From the NCBI GenBank assembly GCA_021793155.1, contig JAJYTF010000004.1, positions 62,001 to 126,000 on the forward strand: a stretch of DNA of 64,000 nt. The letters are read 5' to 3'. The stretch comes from Pseudomonadota bacterium. GTDB lineage: Bacteria > Pseudomonadota > Alphaproteobacteria > Rhodospirillales > Magnetospirillaceae. Of this stretch, positions 8,932-19,018 are shown in pieces (position 1 is the first letter of the stretch; each line of letters starts with the position of its first letter). The notes under the pieces were generated by a model. It saw only the letters and a program-made list of their open reading frames with translations. It did no database searches and was not told the origin of the DNA. Both the position numbers and the translations under genes were made by a program.

Positions 8932-11154
8932 TCACGTAAACTTGTTGTTCCGCGGGAAGCCAACTGGCGGGGTCCGACCGACGGTGGCGCGCTTACCCAG
9001 CCACAGCATCAGATTGGCCTCGGTGCGGGTTTTCTCCCCCATCTTCCAGCTCAAGCCGTCCGCCAAGTTGAACAGCTTCAGATCCGCCGTACCACCGTCG
9101 CGATATTTCTGCAGGATGACGCCGCGGCCGCGGGTCATTTCGGGGATTTCCTCAAGCTTGAATACCAGCAGCTTGCGGTTTCGGCCGATGATCGCCACCG
9201 CATCGCCCTCGACCGCCAGACAGAACAGTGCCTGCTCGTCCTCGGCCAGGTTGAGGATCTGCTTCCCGGCCCGGGTCTGCGCCACCACTTCCTCGGCCTT
9301 CACCAGGAAGCCGCGCCCGCCGGAAGAGACGACCAGCAACCGCGATCCGGCGCGATAGGCGAGAACCGCCGAAACCTCGGCGTCGTTAGGCAGGTCCACC
9401 ATCAGGCGCAGCGGCTCGCCGTGGCCGCGGCCGCGTGGCAGCTTGTCGCCGCCGATCGTATAGAATCGCCCGTTGGTGGCAAAAAACAGCAGCTTGTCAG
9501 TGGTGGCGGCGTGCAACAGATATTTGAGCTGGTCGCCCTCCTTGAACTTGAAGTCCTCGGCGTTGTCGACATGCCCTTTGACGGCCCGGATCCAGCCCTT
9601 TTCCGACAATACGACGGTGATGTCCTCGCGCTCGATGAATGCCTCGATGGGCACCACCACGGCGTTCGGCGCCTCGCCCAATTCGGTGCGCCGCTTGCCC
9701 AGGGCATCGGGCTTGCCGAACTCGGTCTTGATCGCCGCAACCTCGGCTGCGATGCGTTGCCAGCGCAGCGCCTCGTCGGCCAGCAGCGCCCGCAACTCTG
9801 CACGTTCGGCTGAAAGCTTGCCGTGCTCGCCGCGGATCTCCATTTCCTCGAGCTTGCGCAGCGACCGCAGACGCATGTTGAGGATCGCTTCGGCCTGCAC
9901 ATCGGTCAGGGCAAACGCCTTCATCAGCTTGGGCTTGGGTTCATCCTCCTCGCGGATGATGCGGATCACCTTATCAAGGTCGAGATAGGCCTTGAGATAG
10001 CCCTCCAGGATCTCCAGCCGCCTCTCGATCTTGCCCAGCCGATGGTTCGAGCGGCGGACCAGGACCACGTGACGGTGATCGAGGAAGGCCCGCAAAACCT
10101 CCTTCAGGGTCATCACCCGCGGCACAGAATCGGCGTCGAGCACATTCATGTTGAGCGGTATCCGCACTTCAAGGTCGGTCTGGCGGAACAGCTGCTCCAT
10201 CAGCATGTCGGCTTCGACCGTGCGGTTACGGGGCTCCAGCACGATACGCACGACATCGGTGGACTCGTCCCGCACATCGGCCAGCAGCGGCAGCTTCTTG
10301 GCCTCCAGCAGTTCGGCGATCTTTTCGATCAGCCTCGATTTCTGCACTTGGTACGGGATTTCGCTGATGATCACCTGGTAAAGACCATGGGACAGCCTCT
10401 CCACCTCCCATCGGGCACGCAGGCGGAAGCTGCCGCGGCCGGTCCGATAGGCCTCCAGCACCGCATCCCGCGCCTCCACCAGCACGCCGCCGGTGGGAAA
10501 ATCGGGGCCGGGGATGAAGCCCACCAGTTCTTCGATCGAACAATCGGGATGGCCGACAAGGTGGCTCAGGGCGTCGCAGATCTCACCCACGTTGTGTGGC
10601 GGAATGCTCGTCGCCATCCCGACGGCGATTCCGGCGGCGCCATTCGCCAACAGGTTGGGAAAGGCCGCTGGCATGACCACCGGCTCCTCCTCGGTGCCGT
10701 CATAGGTGGGGCGAAAGTCGACAGCGTCTTCGTCGAGCCCCTCCATCAGTGCCGCGGCCACGGCGGTCAGCCGGGCCTCGGTGTATCGCATGGCGGCGGC
10801 GTTGTCGCCGTCGATATTGCCGAAATTCCCCTGCCCCTCGACCAGCGGATAACGGACGGCGAAGTCCTGGGCCAGGCGCACCATGGCATCATACACCGCC
10901 ACGTCGCCGTGCGGATGGTATTTGCCGATGACGTCGCCGACCACACGGGCGCATTTCTTGAATCCGCCGGCGGGATCCAGCTTCAGTTGCTGCATGGCGA
11001 ACAGCAGCCGGCGGTGCACCGGCTTCAACCCGTCGCGCACGTCAGGCAGCGAGCGCGACACGATGGTCGACATGGCATAGGCGAGATAGCGCTCGCCCAA
11101 GGCCTCGGCCAATGGCGTATCCCTCACCTCGCCGGCGGTCGCGGTTCCGGTCAT
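8932..11154 (-). CDS. parC: DNA topoisomerase IV subunit A
   Basis: 740 residues, the usual length of alphaproteobacterial ParC (GyrA would be about 900). The catalytic tyrosine is Tyr124 in [11 protein letters not shown]; the quinolone-region motif [16 protein letters not shown] precedes it. The C-terminal beta-propeller (about 500-720) lacks the GyrA box, which supports ParC over GyrA. It works with ParE to unlink daughter chromosomes. GGAGGT lies about 9 bases upstream of the ATG. It is the last gene of the long minus-strand run and follows recO by 36 bp. Confidence 0.95.
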   Translation of the reverse strand: MTGTATAGEVRDTPLAEALGERYLAYAMSTIVSRSLPDVRDGLKPVHRRLLFAMQQLKLDPAGGFKKCARVVGDVIGKYHPHGDVAVYDAMVRLAQDFAVRYPLVEGQGNFGNIDGDNAAAMRYTEARLTAVAAALMEGLDEDAVDFRPTYDGTEEEPVVMPAAFPNLLANGAAGIAVGMATSIPPHNVGEICDALSHLVGHPDCSIEELVGFIPGPDFPTGGVLVEARDAVLEAYRTGRGSFRLRARWEVERLSHGLYQVIISEIPYQVQKSRLIEKIAELLEAKKLPLLADVRDESTDVVRIVLEPRNRTVEADMLMEQLFRQTDLEVRIPLNMNVLDADSVPRVMTLKEVLRAFLDHRHVVLVRRSNHRLGKIERRLEILEGYLKAYLDLDKVIRIIREEDEPKPKLMKAFALTDVQAEAILNMRLRSLRKLEEMEIRGEHGKLSAERAELRALLADEALRWQRIAAEVAAIKTEFGKPDALGKRRTELGEAPNAVVVPIEAFIEREDITVVLSEKGWIRAVKGHVDNAEDFKFKEGDQLKYLLHAATTDKLLFFATNGRFYTIGGDKLPRGRGHGEPLRLMVDLPNDAEVSAVLAYRAGSRLLVVSSGGRGFLVKAEEVVAQTRAGKQILNLAEDEQALFCLAVEGDAVAIIGRNRKLLVFKLEEIPEMTRGRGVILQKYRDGGTADLKLFNLADGLSWKMGEKTRTEANLMLWLGKRATVGRTPPVGFPRNNKFT

Positions 11155-11190
11155 GCCAGTTTTTACCTCCAGATTACCATATTTAGTAGA

Positions 11191-11901
11191 TCATGGCTTG
11201 AGCCGCTCTACAAGTCGTGAGCGGGCTCCCGGCAGCCGCTTGCCCTGCGGGCCCAGCACATGGCGATCGAGAAAATAGCCGGTCAAGGCCAGCCCCGCTA
11301 CCACCTCGCCGGGGTCGGCCGCCTTGCCGGTCAGGAATCCCGGCAAGACCAGCAGCTTCTCCCGATAAGGCTGTCCGGCCGCCAAGCTGACCGCCCGACC
11401 GCTGCGCGGCGAGACGAAGGCAAGATCCTCGACGGTGCCAGTCGCGGCGCACCGCGACAGATCGAGGCCGAAGCCTAATTCGCCCAGCAGCCCCAGCTCC
11501 CAACGCACATAGAGGGCAGGCCAATCGGCCTCTTCGAAGGAGGCGAGCAGGCCGACAAGCCCCTCGTAAGCCGTGGGATGGGGTTCGCGTTCGGGCAAGG
11601 TCGCCTCGGCCAAGGCGCAAGCTGCAGCAATCCCCGCCAGGCGCAGAGGATCATGCAGCCAAGCGGTGCCGAAGGCGTCGGCCGGCTCGCAGGTGAAACT
11701 GCCCAGATGCTCGGCCAGCCGGGCCTTCCAAGCGGCCTTAAGGCGGTTGCCCGGCTGCAGCAGCCCGCGCAAAGCCTTGCCCGCTCCGCCGCGAACCAGG
11801 CCGGCGTGGCGGCCATGTGCATGTGTCAGCAGGCTGACGACGGTCGCAGTTTCGCCGTGGCGGCGCACCGACAGCAGGATGCCTTCATCCGTCCATTCCA
11901 T
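11191..11901 (-). CDS. recO: DNA repair protein RecO
   Basis: 236 residues. RecO helps load RecA onto SSB-coated DNA with RecR in the RecFOR pathway. The N-terminal OB-fold begins MEWTDEGILLSVRRHGETA and continues with THAHGRHAGLVRGG, both typical; the C-terminal helical domain includes LGFGLDLSRCAATG. The zinc-binding cysteine set of some RecO proteins is incomplete here, as in many proteobacteria. It lies between era (24 bp upstream) and parC in the same direction, and era-recO adjacency is common. Confidence 0.92.
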   Translation of the reverse strand: MEWTDEGILLSVRRHGETATVVSLLTHAHGRHAGLVRGGAGKALRGLLQPGNRLKAAWKARLAEHLGSFTCEPADAFGTAWLHDPLRLAGIAAACALAEATLPEREPHPTAYEGLVGLLASFEEADWPALYVRWELGLLGELGFGLDLSRCAATGTVEDLAFVSPRSGRAVSLAAGQPYREKLLVLPGFLTGKAADPGEVVAGLALTGYFLDRHVLGPQGKRLPGARSRLVERLKP

Positions 11902-11925
11902 CGCAGGAGATTAGCAGGACCCGAT

Positions 11926-12834
11926 CTAAACGTCGAATTCCAGCCCCAAATCGCGATAGCGCTGCCGGTCGTCGAGCCAGTTCTCGCGCACCTTGACATG
12001 CAGAAACAGATGCACCGGACGCTCGAGGATTTCTTCAAGTTCCTTACGAGCATGCTCTCCTATCGACTTGATTTGTCTTCCGCTTTTTCCCAAAACAATG
12101 GGTTTTTGACTGTCCCGCTGGACGAAGACGGTCTGGTCGATCCGCACGCTTCCGTCGTCACGCTCCTGCCACTGATCGGTCTCGACGGCGGCGGCATAAG
12201 GCAATTCCTGGTGAAGCTGGCGGAAGATTTGCTCGCGGGTGATTTCGGCGGCAAGCAGCCGCATGGGCATGTCCGAGACTTGGTCCTCGGGGAAATGCCA
12301 AGGGCCCGCGGGCACTTCGGCGCCGAAATAGGCCAGCAGCTCGGCCGTCCCATCACCGGTCTCTGCGCTGACCATGAAGATCCGACCGAAAATGCCGAAT
12401 GCATTCAATTGGGCTGCCAGTCCCAACAGCTTCTCGCGCTTCACCAGGTCGATCTTGTTGAGCACCAACGTCGCCTGCCGACCCGCTTCCTTCAGCCTGT
12501 CGATGATGCCACGGCTATCTTCGTCCACGCCTTTTGCCGCATCCACCACCAGGGCGACCAGGTCGGCGTCGGCCGCACCGCTCCATGCCGCCTGCACCAT
12601 GGCCCGTTCCAGCCGTCGTTTGGGCTGAAAGATGCCCGGGGTGTCGATGAAGACCACCTGCGCCGCCGGATCCTCGACCATGGCGATCCCCAGCACCCTG
12701 CTACGCGTTGTCTGCACCTTGGGTGAGACGATGGAAACCTTCGTTCCCACCAGACGGTTTACCAGGGTCGATTTTCCGGCATTGGGAGCACCGACGACGG
12801 CGACGAAGCCGCAACGCTGAATGGTTTCAGTCAT
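11926..12834 (-). CDS. era: GTPase Era
   Basis: 302 residues. Ras-like GTPase that binds 16S rRNA and helps 30S maturation. The G1 loop GAPNAGKS is at residues 15-22, G3 is DTPG, G4 is NKID, and the C-terminal KH RNA-binding domain contains the pattern VLGKSGRQIKSIGEHARKEL. The ATG overlaps the rnc stop codon (ATGA), which selects this start; the frame is open further upstream only as a shadow of rnc. Confidence 0.96.
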   Translation of the reverse strand: MTETIQRCGFVAVVGAPNAGKSTLVNRLVGTKVSIVSPKVQTTRSRVLGIAMVEDPAAQVVFIDTPGIFQPKRRLERAMVQAAWSGAADADLVALVVDAAKGVDEDSRGIIDRLKEAGRQATLVLNKIDLVKREKLLGLAAQLNAFGIFGRIFMVSAETGDGTAELLAYFGAEVPAGPWHFPEDQVSDMPMRLLAAEITREQIFRQLHQELPYAAAVETDQWQERDDGSVRIDQTVFVQRDSQKPIVLGKSGRQIKSIGEHARKELEEILERPVHLFLHVKVRENWLDDRQRYRDLGLEFDV

Positions 12835-13523
12835 GACATCACCCTTCCCAGCAGGGCCGCGGCGGCAACCTGTTCTGCCGCGCGTTTGGAAGCGCCGCGG
12901 CCGGTCACCGGCGCCAGCCCGTCGACCGTGACCGCCACCAGGAACTTGGGGTCGTGCGGCGGGCCTTCGATGCCAAGCGTCTCGTAGCGGGGCAGCGGCT
13001 TTCCCTGGCCTTGCGCCCATTCCTGCAAGGCCGTCTTGGCGTCCTTGGGCGGCGTCGCCGACTCCGACATCATCACCTGCCAATGACGGCGGATGATCCG
13101 TGCCGCAGGTTCCAGCCCACCATCCGCAAAGACGGCGCCCAGCACCGCCTCGCAGGCATCGGCCAGCATCGACGGATTGTGACGACCGCCCCCCTCCTCT
13201 TCACCCTTGGACAGAAGCAGCGTCTGGTCGATGCCCAGAACAGCCGCCACCCGGGCGAGGGCTTCACGGCGCACCAGGGCCGCATGACGGCGGGCGAGCG
13301 CCCCTTCGTTCTCCTCGGGGAAATGGCGGAACAGCATCTCGGCCACGACCAGACCGAGCACCCGATCGCCCAAGAATTCAAGCCGTTCGTATGCGGTTCG
13401 CCGCTTCACGCCGCGCCCTTGGCTGGCGCTTGGATGGGTCAGCGCGTCTTCAAGCAGCTCGGTACGCCGGAAACGGTATTCCAGCGCCTGACTGACCTGC
13501 ACAACGCGATCACCGCCCGCCAT
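12831..13523 (-). CDS. rnc: ribonuclease III
   Basis: 230 residues. Double-strand-specific RNase that processes rRNA precursors and structured mRNA. The signature ERLEFLGDRVLGL is at residues 46-58 with metal ligands Glu49 and Asp53; the second acidic pair lies in DACEAVLGAVF. The C-terminal double-stranded RNA-binding domain covers about residues 157-228. It overlaps era by 4 bp and starts one base after the lepB stop, forming the common alphaproteobacterial lepB-rnc-era unit. Confidence 0.96.
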   Translation of the reverse strand: MAGGDRVVQVSQALEYRFRRTELLEDALTHPSASQGRGVKRRTAYERLEFLGDRVLGLVVAEMLFRHFPEENEGALARRHAALVRREALARVAAVLGIDQTLLLSKGEEEGGGRHNPSMLADACEAVLGAVFADGGLEPAARIIRRHWQVMMSESATPPKDAKTALQEWAQGQGKPLPRYETLGIEGPPHDPKFLVAVTVDGLAPVTGRGASKRAAEQVAAAALLGRVMS

Positions 13524-13524
13524 T

Positions 13525-14274
13525 TCAACGGATCAGCGTAAAGAAACGATTCCAGCGGACCGCCCACGGCCAGCCCCACACTTCCCACAGGGCAGCCGAG
13601 CCGTTCGTCGAAAAGAAAATGATCTCGGCGCGCCCGACAAGGTTCTCGGCGGGCACATAGCCGACCACGTTGAGGAAGCGGCTGTCCTGGGAATTGTCGC
13701 GATTGTCACCCATCATGAAATAGTGCCCTTCGGGGACGACATACTCCGGCGTGTTGTCGGCCGGGCTCTCGTTACCCGAATATTCGATGATCGGATGCGA
13801 GCGGCCGTTGGGAAGCGTCTCGATATATTGGGCATAAAGCTGCGTGCCGCCGCGAGGATCGTGCTCGACATAGTCCGCAACCTGTTTGCGCTCGACCGGA
13901 TTACCGTTGATGTAAAGGACGCGGTGGATGACCTGGATGCGGTCTCCCGGCAAGCCGATGATGCGCTTGATGTAGTCGGTGCGGTTGTCGGACGGCACCT
14001 TGAACACGGCCACGTCGCCCCGTTCCGGTGGATGGAACAGGATGCGCCCCTGGAACAGCGGCAGGCTGAGCGGCAGGGAATACTTGCTGTAACCGTAGGA
14101 ATATTTGGAAACAAACAGGTAATCGCCGACAAGAAGTGTCGGCACCATCGATTTCGAAGGAATGTTGAAGGGCTCGAAAGCGACCGTTCGCACCACCAAG
14201 GCGATGAGAACGGCGTAAACGACGGTCTTGATCGTTTCGGCGAGACCGCCGGATTTCTTGCGCGAGATGCCCAT
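13525..14274 (-). CDS. lepB: signal peptidase I
   Basis: 249 residues. Removes signal peptides from exported proteins at the outer face of the inner membrane. One membrane helix (about 15-34) is followed by the catalytic Ser42 in IPSKSMVPTL and Lys103 in DYIKRIIGLPGD; GDNRDNSQDSR is the conserved box toward the C terminus. It belongs to the short, single-anchor form typical of alphaproteobacteria. It is the first of the lepB-rnc-era set, separated from acpS by 122 bp. Confidence 0.96.
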   Translation of the reverse strand: MGISRKKSGGLAETIKTVVYAVLIALVVRTVAFEPFNIPSKSMVPTLLVGDYLFVSKYSYGYSKYSLPLSLPLFQGRILFHPPERGDVAVFKVPSDNRTDYIKRIIGLPGDRIQVIHRVLYINGNPVERKQVADYVEHDPRGGTQLYAQYIETLPNGRSHPIIEYSGNESPADNTPEYVVPEGHYFMMGDNRDNSQDSRFLNVVGYVPAENLVGRAEIIFFSTNGSAALWEVWGWPWAVRWNRFFTLIR

Positions 14275-14396
14275 GGATCACGAAGTTGGTGGGAATGGAA
14301 AGGCTTGAGCCAGAGTCAAGTTTTGCGATCAAGCCCTACCCGACAGCGCATGTCAAGTCCGCGACAGCGGGCAGAGCAATCGAGAGCGGGCGACAA

Positions 14397-14843
14397 TCAT
14401 GGGCAGTCCCATTCAAGAGATCGCCCCGGAGCTGCATCGGGAACGGCGGAGATGATCACGACCGCCTCGGCCATGGGGTACTCGTCGGTCATCGTCAGGT
14501 CGATCCGCGCGGCCGTGCCGTCAGGCAACAGGCTGGCCAACCGCCGCGCGGCACCACCGGTCAGCTGCAGGGTCGGCCGTCCCGAGGGCAAATTGACGAC
14601 TCCGACGTCGCGCCAGAACACCCCGGCTCGAAAGCCGGTACCCAGGGCCTTCGCACAAGCCTCCTTGGCGGCGTAACGCTTGGCATAGGTGGACGCCAGA
14701 CCGAGCGGGCTGCCAGCCCGTCGCAGGGCCTTGCGCTGCTCCTCCTCGGTGAAGATCCGCTCGATGAACCGGTGGCCGAAGCGTTCGATGGTCTTTTCGA
14801 TTCGCCGAATGTCGATGAGATCGCTGCCGAGCCCGAGAATCAT
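14397..14843 (-). CDS. acpS: holo-[acyl-carrier-protein] synthase
   Basis: 148 residues, the usual size. Transfers 4'-phosphopantetheine from CoA to the acyl carrier protein. Metal ligands Asp8 ([11 protein letters not shown]) and Glu61 ([12 protein letters not shown]) are present, as is the downstream [11 protein letters not shown]. The ATG overlaps the pdxJ stop codon (ATGA), so pdxJ and acpS are translated from one message, the common order in proteobacteria. Confidence 0.94.
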   Translation of the reverse strand: MILGLGSDLIDIRRIEKTIERFGHRFIERIFTEEEQRKALRRAGSPLGLASTYAKRYAAKEACAKALGTGFRAGVFWRDVGVVNLPSGRPTLQLTGGAARRLASLLPDGTAARIDLTMTDEYPMAEAVVIISAVPDAAPGRSLEWDCP

Positions 14844-15574
14844 CGGCGCCGCGCCCCGTCCATAAGGGCGCGCATGCGTCGGATCGAGTCGTCGAGGCCG
14901 ACGAAGATCGCCTCGCCGATCAGGAAATGGCCGATGTTCAACTCGACGATGGTGGCGATGGCGGCAACAGGCCCCACCGTGTCATAGGCCAATCCATGGC
15001 CGGCGTGGCACTCCAGGCCGATGGCCTCGGCATGGGCAGCGGCAGCAACCACACGCTGCAGTTCCTGGGCCCGGCGCTGCGGCCCGGCGTCGCAATAGGC
15101 GCCGGTATGCAGTTCGACCACCGGAGCGCCGATGGCCTTGGCGGCATCGAGTTGCAGCGGATCGGGCTCGACGAACAGGGATACCCGCACCCCCGATTCC
15201 GTCAGTGCGCCTACCAGCGGGCGCAGGGTTTCCCGGCCCCTGACGGCGTCGAGTCCGCCTTCGGTGGTCCGCTCCTCCCTCCGCTCCGGCACGATGCAGG
15301 CAGCGTGCGGCTTGTGTCGGAGCGCGATCTCCAGCATCTCCGGCGTGGCGGCCATTTCCAGGTTGAGCGGCAGCGACAGCGTGTCCATCAGCCGATCGAT
15401 GTCCTCGTCCGAAATATGCCGCCGATCCTCGCGCAGATGGGCTGTGATGCCGTCAGCTCCGGCGGCGGCGGCGATCTGCGCCGCCCGGATGGGGTCGGGA
15501 TGCGCCCCGCCGCGGGCGTTGCGGATGGTGGCGACGTGATCGATGTTCACGCCCAGTCGGAGTTTCTTGCTCAT
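14840..15574 (-). CDS. pdxJ: pyridoxine 5'-phosphate synthase
   Basis: 244 residues. Condenses 1-deoxyxylulose 5-phosphate with 3-amino-2-oxopropyl phosphate to make pyridoxine phosphate, a late step of DXP-dependent vitamin B6 synthesis. It starts [17 protein letters not shown], the family hallmark, followed by [16 protein letters not shown]; the phosphate-binding C-terminal end reads [13 protein letters not shown]. It overlaps acpS by 4 bp. A dispersed repeat separates it from rsh upstream. Confidence 0.95.
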   Translation of the reverse strand: MSKKLRLGVNIDHVATIRNARGGAHPDPIRAAQIAAAAGADGITAHLREDRRHISDEDIDRLMDTLSLPLNLEMAATPEMLEIALRHKPHAACIVPERREERTTEGGLDAVRGRETLRPLVGALTESGVRVSLFVEPDPLQLDAAKAIGAPVVELHTGAYCDAGPQRRAQELQRVVAAAAHAEAIGLECHAGHGLAYDTVGPVAAIATIVELNIGHFLIGEAIFVGLDDSIRRMRALMDGARRR

Positions 15575-15598
15575 TCCTGTATCAGGCCCGTTTCAGTG

Positions 15599-15666
15599 TC
15601 ATCCCGAGCGGGGCGAGGGACCTTGTGGTGCCACGAGAGCCCTCGGCTTGACGGCCTCGGGATGAC
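15599..15666. repeat. dispersed inverted repeat, family B copy 1
   Basis: TCATCCCGAGC... at the left end and its imperfect complement ...CTCGGGATGAC at the right end form a long hairpin in the 97-bp gap between rsh and pdxJ. Related sequences lie at 38348-38397 and 46007-46082. Confidence 0.6.
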
Positions 15667-15671
15667 GATGG

Positions 15672-17831
15672 TCAATTTCTTGCCCGCTCCACCGAGTTGA
15701 TCGCCGGGGTGGCGCGTAAGGCAGCGATGATATTGGTCAAATGCTTCACGTCCCGCACCTCGATATCCATGATCATTTCGAAGAAATCTGGATTGCGGCT
15801 GGTAATTTTCAAATTTGTAATATTACCCTGGTTCTTGGCGATCACCATTGAAAGATTTCCCAGGCTGCCGGGCTCGTTGACCACCACCAGGGTGACCCGG
15901 CCTACATGCACGTCTTTTTCCTCGGGCCCGTGATTCCAGGCAAGGTCGAGCCAGCGCTCCGGCGTGTCGGCGAACTGCTCCAGGCTGTCGCAGTCGATGG
16001 TATGGATCGTCACACCGCGCCCGGTAGTCACGATGCCGACGATGCGGTCGCCGGGCAGCGGGTGGCAGCAGCCGGCAAAATGCATGGCCATGCCGGGGAT
16101 CAGGCCGCGCACCGGCATGGCCGGTATCGACGGATGCTTTCCCTTCGCCCGCTTCAGCGCCACCACGTTGTCCGGCTGTGACTGCTGGGCCTTCTGCTGG
16201 CTACTCTTCAGCTCGGGGTACACCGCCGCGACGACCTCGCGACCGGTCAGCACGCCCTCACCCACATCCACCACAAGGTCTTCGACGCTCGCGGCCTTGA
16301 AGATCTTCAAGACGCCGTCGATGCCCTTCTCGGTGAAGTCATACCCCTCCTGCTTGAAGGCGCGGTTCAGGATGGCGCGGCCCAAGTCCAGATACTGAGC
16401 ACGCTGCTGGGTCCGTATGTACCGACGGATCCGGGCGCGCGCCTTGCCGGTGACGACGAAACGTTCCCAGGTGGGGTTCGGCGTCTGCGCCTTGGATGTG
16501 ATAATCTCGACCTGATCGCCGTTGTTGAGTGGCGTCCTGAGCGGCATCATCCGGCCGTTGATCTTGGCACCCACGCAACGGTCGCCCACTTCCGAGTGAA
16601 CGGCATAGGCGAAGTCCACCGGGCAGGAACCGCGCGGCAGAGCGATAAGGTCCCCCTTCGGGGTGAAACAGAACACCTGGTCCTGGAACATCTCGAGCTT
16701 GGTGTGCTCGAGGAATTCCTCGGGATTCGAGGCATGTTCCATGATGTCCAGCAGTTCGCGCAGCCAACGGTACTGCTTGCCGTCGGCCGGACGCTGACCC
16801 TGCTTGTACGACCAGTGGGCGGCGACGCCCAGTTCGGCCACGTCGTGCATCTCCTGAGTGCGGATCTGCACCTCGATGCGGTGCCGCTCGGGCCCGAAGA
16901 CGCCGGTATGCAGGGACCGGTAGCCGTTGGGCTTGGGGATCGAGATATAGTCCTTGAACCGGTTGGGGACCATCGGGTAGCGGCTGTGGATCACGCCCAA
17001 AGCCCGGTAGCAATCCTCGACCGAGGCGACCTGCACACGGAAGGCCATGATGTCGGAGAGTTGCTCGAACGCCACGTTCTTGAGCTGCATCTTGCGCCAA
17101 ATCGAGTACGGGGTCTTTTCACGGCCCGACACCTGGGCCTCGACACCGTTGTCCTTTAGCGTGCCGCGCAACTCGTCGAGGATGCGGCTGATCAGGTCGC
17201 CGCCCTTCTCGCGCAGGAAATTGAGGCGAGCCACCAGCGAGTCGCGGACATCCGGGTGAAGCTCGGCGAATGCCAAATCTTCCAGCTCGTTCTTTACCTC
17301 GGAGAAGCCGATGCGTTCGGCCAGCGGCGCATAGATCTCCATGGTCTCGAGGGCGATACGGCGCCGCTTGTCCGGATTCTTGATGTAGCACAGCGTCCGC
17401 ATATTGTGGACGCGGTCGGCCAGTTTCACCAGAAGGACCCGGATGTCCTCCGACATGGCCAGGACCAGCTTGCGGAAGTTCTCGGCCTGCTTCGAATGGT
17501 CCGATTGCAGTTCGATGCGCGACAGCTTGGTGACGCCGTCCACGAGTCGCGCGATTTCACTGCCGAACAGCCGCTCGATGTCGGCCAGCGTCGCCGGCGT
17601 GTCTTCGATGGTGTCATGGAGCAGCGCCGTGATGATCGACGCCGCATCCAACTTGTAGCGGGTCAGGATGCCCGCCACCTCGATCGGATGGGAAAAATAA
17701 GAATCGCCCGAAGCCCTAAGCTGCGAGCCATGGGCCTTCATGGCGAAGACATAGGCCCGGTTTATGGCGTCCTCGTCCGCCAGCGGATCGTATGACTTGA
17801 CCCTTTCGACCAGTTCGAACTGACGCATCAT
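15672..17831 (-). CDS. rsh: bifunctional (p)ppGpp synthetase/hydrolase
   Basis: 719 residues. It makes and breaks the alarmone (p)ppGpp. The HD hydrolase domain is intact (HPIEVAGILT, then His72-Asp73 in LLHDTIEDTPATL), so it should be bifunctional. The synthetase domain includes ISIPKPNGYRSLHTG; then come a TGS domain (about 385-445, FTPKGDLIALPRGSCPVDFA) and a C-terminal ACT domain (about 640-715). No second RelA/SpoT gene is in the window, matching the single Rsh of most alphaproteobacteria. It lies downstream of rpoZ as in many relatives. Confidence 0.95.
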   Translation of the reverse strand: MMRQFELVERVKSYDPLADEDAINRAYVFAMKAHGSQLRASGDSYFSHPIEVAGILTRYKLDAASIITALLHDTIEDTPATLADIERLFGSEIARLVDGVTKLSRIELQSDHSKQAENFRKLVLAMSEDIRVLLVKLADRVHNMRTLCYIKNPDKRRRIALETMEIYAPLAERIGFSEVKNELEDLAFAELHPDVRDSLVARLNFLREKGGDLISRILDELRGTLKDNGVEAQVSGREKTPYSIWRKMQLKNVAFEQLSDIMAFRVQVASVEDCYRALGVIHSRYPMVPNRFKDYISIPKPNGYRSLHTGVFGPERHRIEVQIRTQEMHDVAELGVAAHWSYKQGQRPADGKQYRWLRELLDIMEHASNPEEFLEHTKLEMFQDQVFCFTPKGDLIALPRGSCPVDFAYAVHSEVGDRCVGAKINGRMMPLRTPLNNGDQVEIITSKAQTPNPTWERFVVTGKARARIRRYIRTQQRAQYLDLGRAILNRAFKQEGYDFTEKGIDGVLKIFKAASVEDLVVDVGEGVLTGREVVAAVYPELKSSQQKAQQSQPDNVVALKRAKGKHPSIPAMPVRGLIPGMAMHFAGCCHPLPGDRIVGIVTTGRGVTIHTIDCDSLEQFADTPERWLDLAWNHGPEEKDVHVGRVTLVVVNEPGSLGNLSMVIAKNQGNITNLKITSRNPDFFEMIMDIEVRDVKHLTNIIAALRATPAINSVERARN

Positions 17832-17925
17832 CGCCGGTCACCCAAGGAACCGTCGGCGGTGTCGACCAGTCCAACACTGCATCGGGCGGCGGCAGCCACC
17901 ATCATTGCCCACCGCCGCCGAACAT

Positions 17926-18318
17926 TCATTCTTCGTCGTAACCGCCGGTCTCGCTGTCCAGCTCGGCTCCATCGTCATGGATGGACAGGCCGTCCTCCAC
18001 CAGCTCCTCGTCGACGGCGGCGTCGCCGGCATCCAGCACCATTTCCCGGGCCGACAGCACGTCGATCTCGTCCTCTTCCGGCTCGTCCACCTCGACATGC
18101 TTCTGCAGCCCCTGCACCAGGGAATTCCGCAGAGTCTCCAGTTCCACCGTCTCTTCCGCGATCTCGCGCAGCGCCACAACCGGATTCTTGTCGTTGTCAC
18201 GTTCTACCGTCAGACGCCCGCCCGACGAAATGTCACGCGCCCGCTGCCCGGCCAGCATGACCAGTTCAAAGCGGTTCGGCACTTTTAGGACACAGTCTTC
18301 AACCGTTACGCGGGCCAT
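17926..18318 (-). CDS. rpoZ: RNA polymerase omega subunit
   Basis: 130 residues. Small subunit that helps assemble and stabilise RNA polymerase and takes part in ppGpp binding. The conserved core is at the N terminus ([20 protein letters not shown], then [12 protein letters not shown] and [11 protein letters not shown]). Residues about 75-130 form a long acidic tail (rich in Glu and Asp, ending GGYDEE), longer than in E. coli but common in alphaproteobacteria. I start at the second methionine, which matches the family start. It is 94 bp upstream of rsh. Confidence 0.93.
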   Translation of the reverse strand: MARVTVEDCVLKVPNRFELVMLAGQRARDISSGGRLTVERDNDKNPVVALREIAEETVELETLRNSLVQGLQKHVEVDEPEEDEIDVLSAREMVLDAGDAAVDEELVEDGLSIHDDGAELDSETGGYDEE

Positions 18319-18355
18319 TCGCACTCACTCCAGGCATCGAGTCATTTGGAAAGGA

Positions 18356-18384
18356 TATATATTTTTTTACAAGGGGCAAGGCAA
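18356..18384 (-). promoter_or_regulatory. candidate sigma-70 promoter for rpoZ-rsh
   Basis: Read on the minus strand: TTGCCT (18384-18379), 17 bases ending in seven A, then TATATA (18361-18356). It lies between the folK stop and the rpoZ start, giving a leader of about 30 bases. Both boxes and the spacing are good for a housekeeping promoter. Confidence 0.5.
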
Positions 18385-18392
18385 GGCCGGCT

Positions 18393-18929
18393 TCATTCTT
18401 CCGCCACCGCCTTTTGCTCCGGATCCAGGGTGGCCACCATGGCATCAAGGCTTTCCCCGGTAACCGGATGCACCCAGCCGGGTGCAATATCGCGAATCGG
18501 CAGAAGCGTAAAGGCCCGCCGGGCCAACCGGGGATGGGGAAGGATCGGCGGCTCGGGCCCCGCCAGGACCACCCTGCCGAAGGACAGCAGGTCAAGGTCG
18601 AGCAGCCTGGGCGCGTTTACCTCGGCCCGCACCCTTCCGAAGTCAGCCTCGATGCGGTGCAGAAGGGCGAGCAAGGCGGCCGGGGTCAGGTCGGTTTCCA
18701 CCGCCACCACGGCGTTGACGAACCACGGCTGGTCCGATTCGGGCACCGGTCGCGTCCGCCAGAAACGGGAACGCCGGGTAATCCGCACCCCTTCCTCTTC
18801 CAGCCGCTTCACCGCCGCGACCAGGGTAAGGCGCGGCGGCCCGAAGCGGCTGGGCAGGTTGGCGCCCAAACCGATGAGAATCACATCCAGATCACCCTTG
18901 CGTTCCATGATCCACCCTTGCGACGACAT
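18393..18929 (-). CDS. folK: 2-amino-4-hydroxy-6-hydroxymethyldihydropteridine pyrophosphokinase
   Basis: 178 residues. Transfers pyrophosphate from ATP to 6-hydroxymethyl-7,8-dihydropterin in folate synthesis. Landmarks are ILIGLGANLPSRF at the N terminus, SRFWRTRPVPESDQPWFVNAVVAV in the middle, and the signature LLDLDLLSFG and PHPRLARRAFTLLPI toward the end. The Met at residue 8 (18908) is an alternative start. folP and folB are not adjacent. Confidence 0.93.
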   Translation of the reverse strand: MSSQGWIMERKGDLDVILIGLGANLPSRFGPPRLTLVAAVKRLEEEGVRITRRSRFWRTRPVPESDQPWFVNAVVAVETDLTPAALLALLHRIEADFGRVRAEVNAPRLLDLDLLSFGRVVLAGPEPPILPHPRLARRAFTLLPIRDIAPGWVHPVTGESLDAMVATLDPEQKAVAEE

Positions 18930-19018
18930 TCCTCGCCGCTTACGTTTAAGCTCGATTGAACACCGCTGATATCCGGTGATATCCGGTGACCAAACACCAT
19001 TTATTTAAGCGAGTTGTC

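Noticed and set aside
9823-11220. 465-codon open frame on the plus strand opposite parC
   Set aside because: Codon-position shadow of a strongly conserved gene; its translation is His/Gln/Arg-rich with no family pattern and no ribosome binding site.
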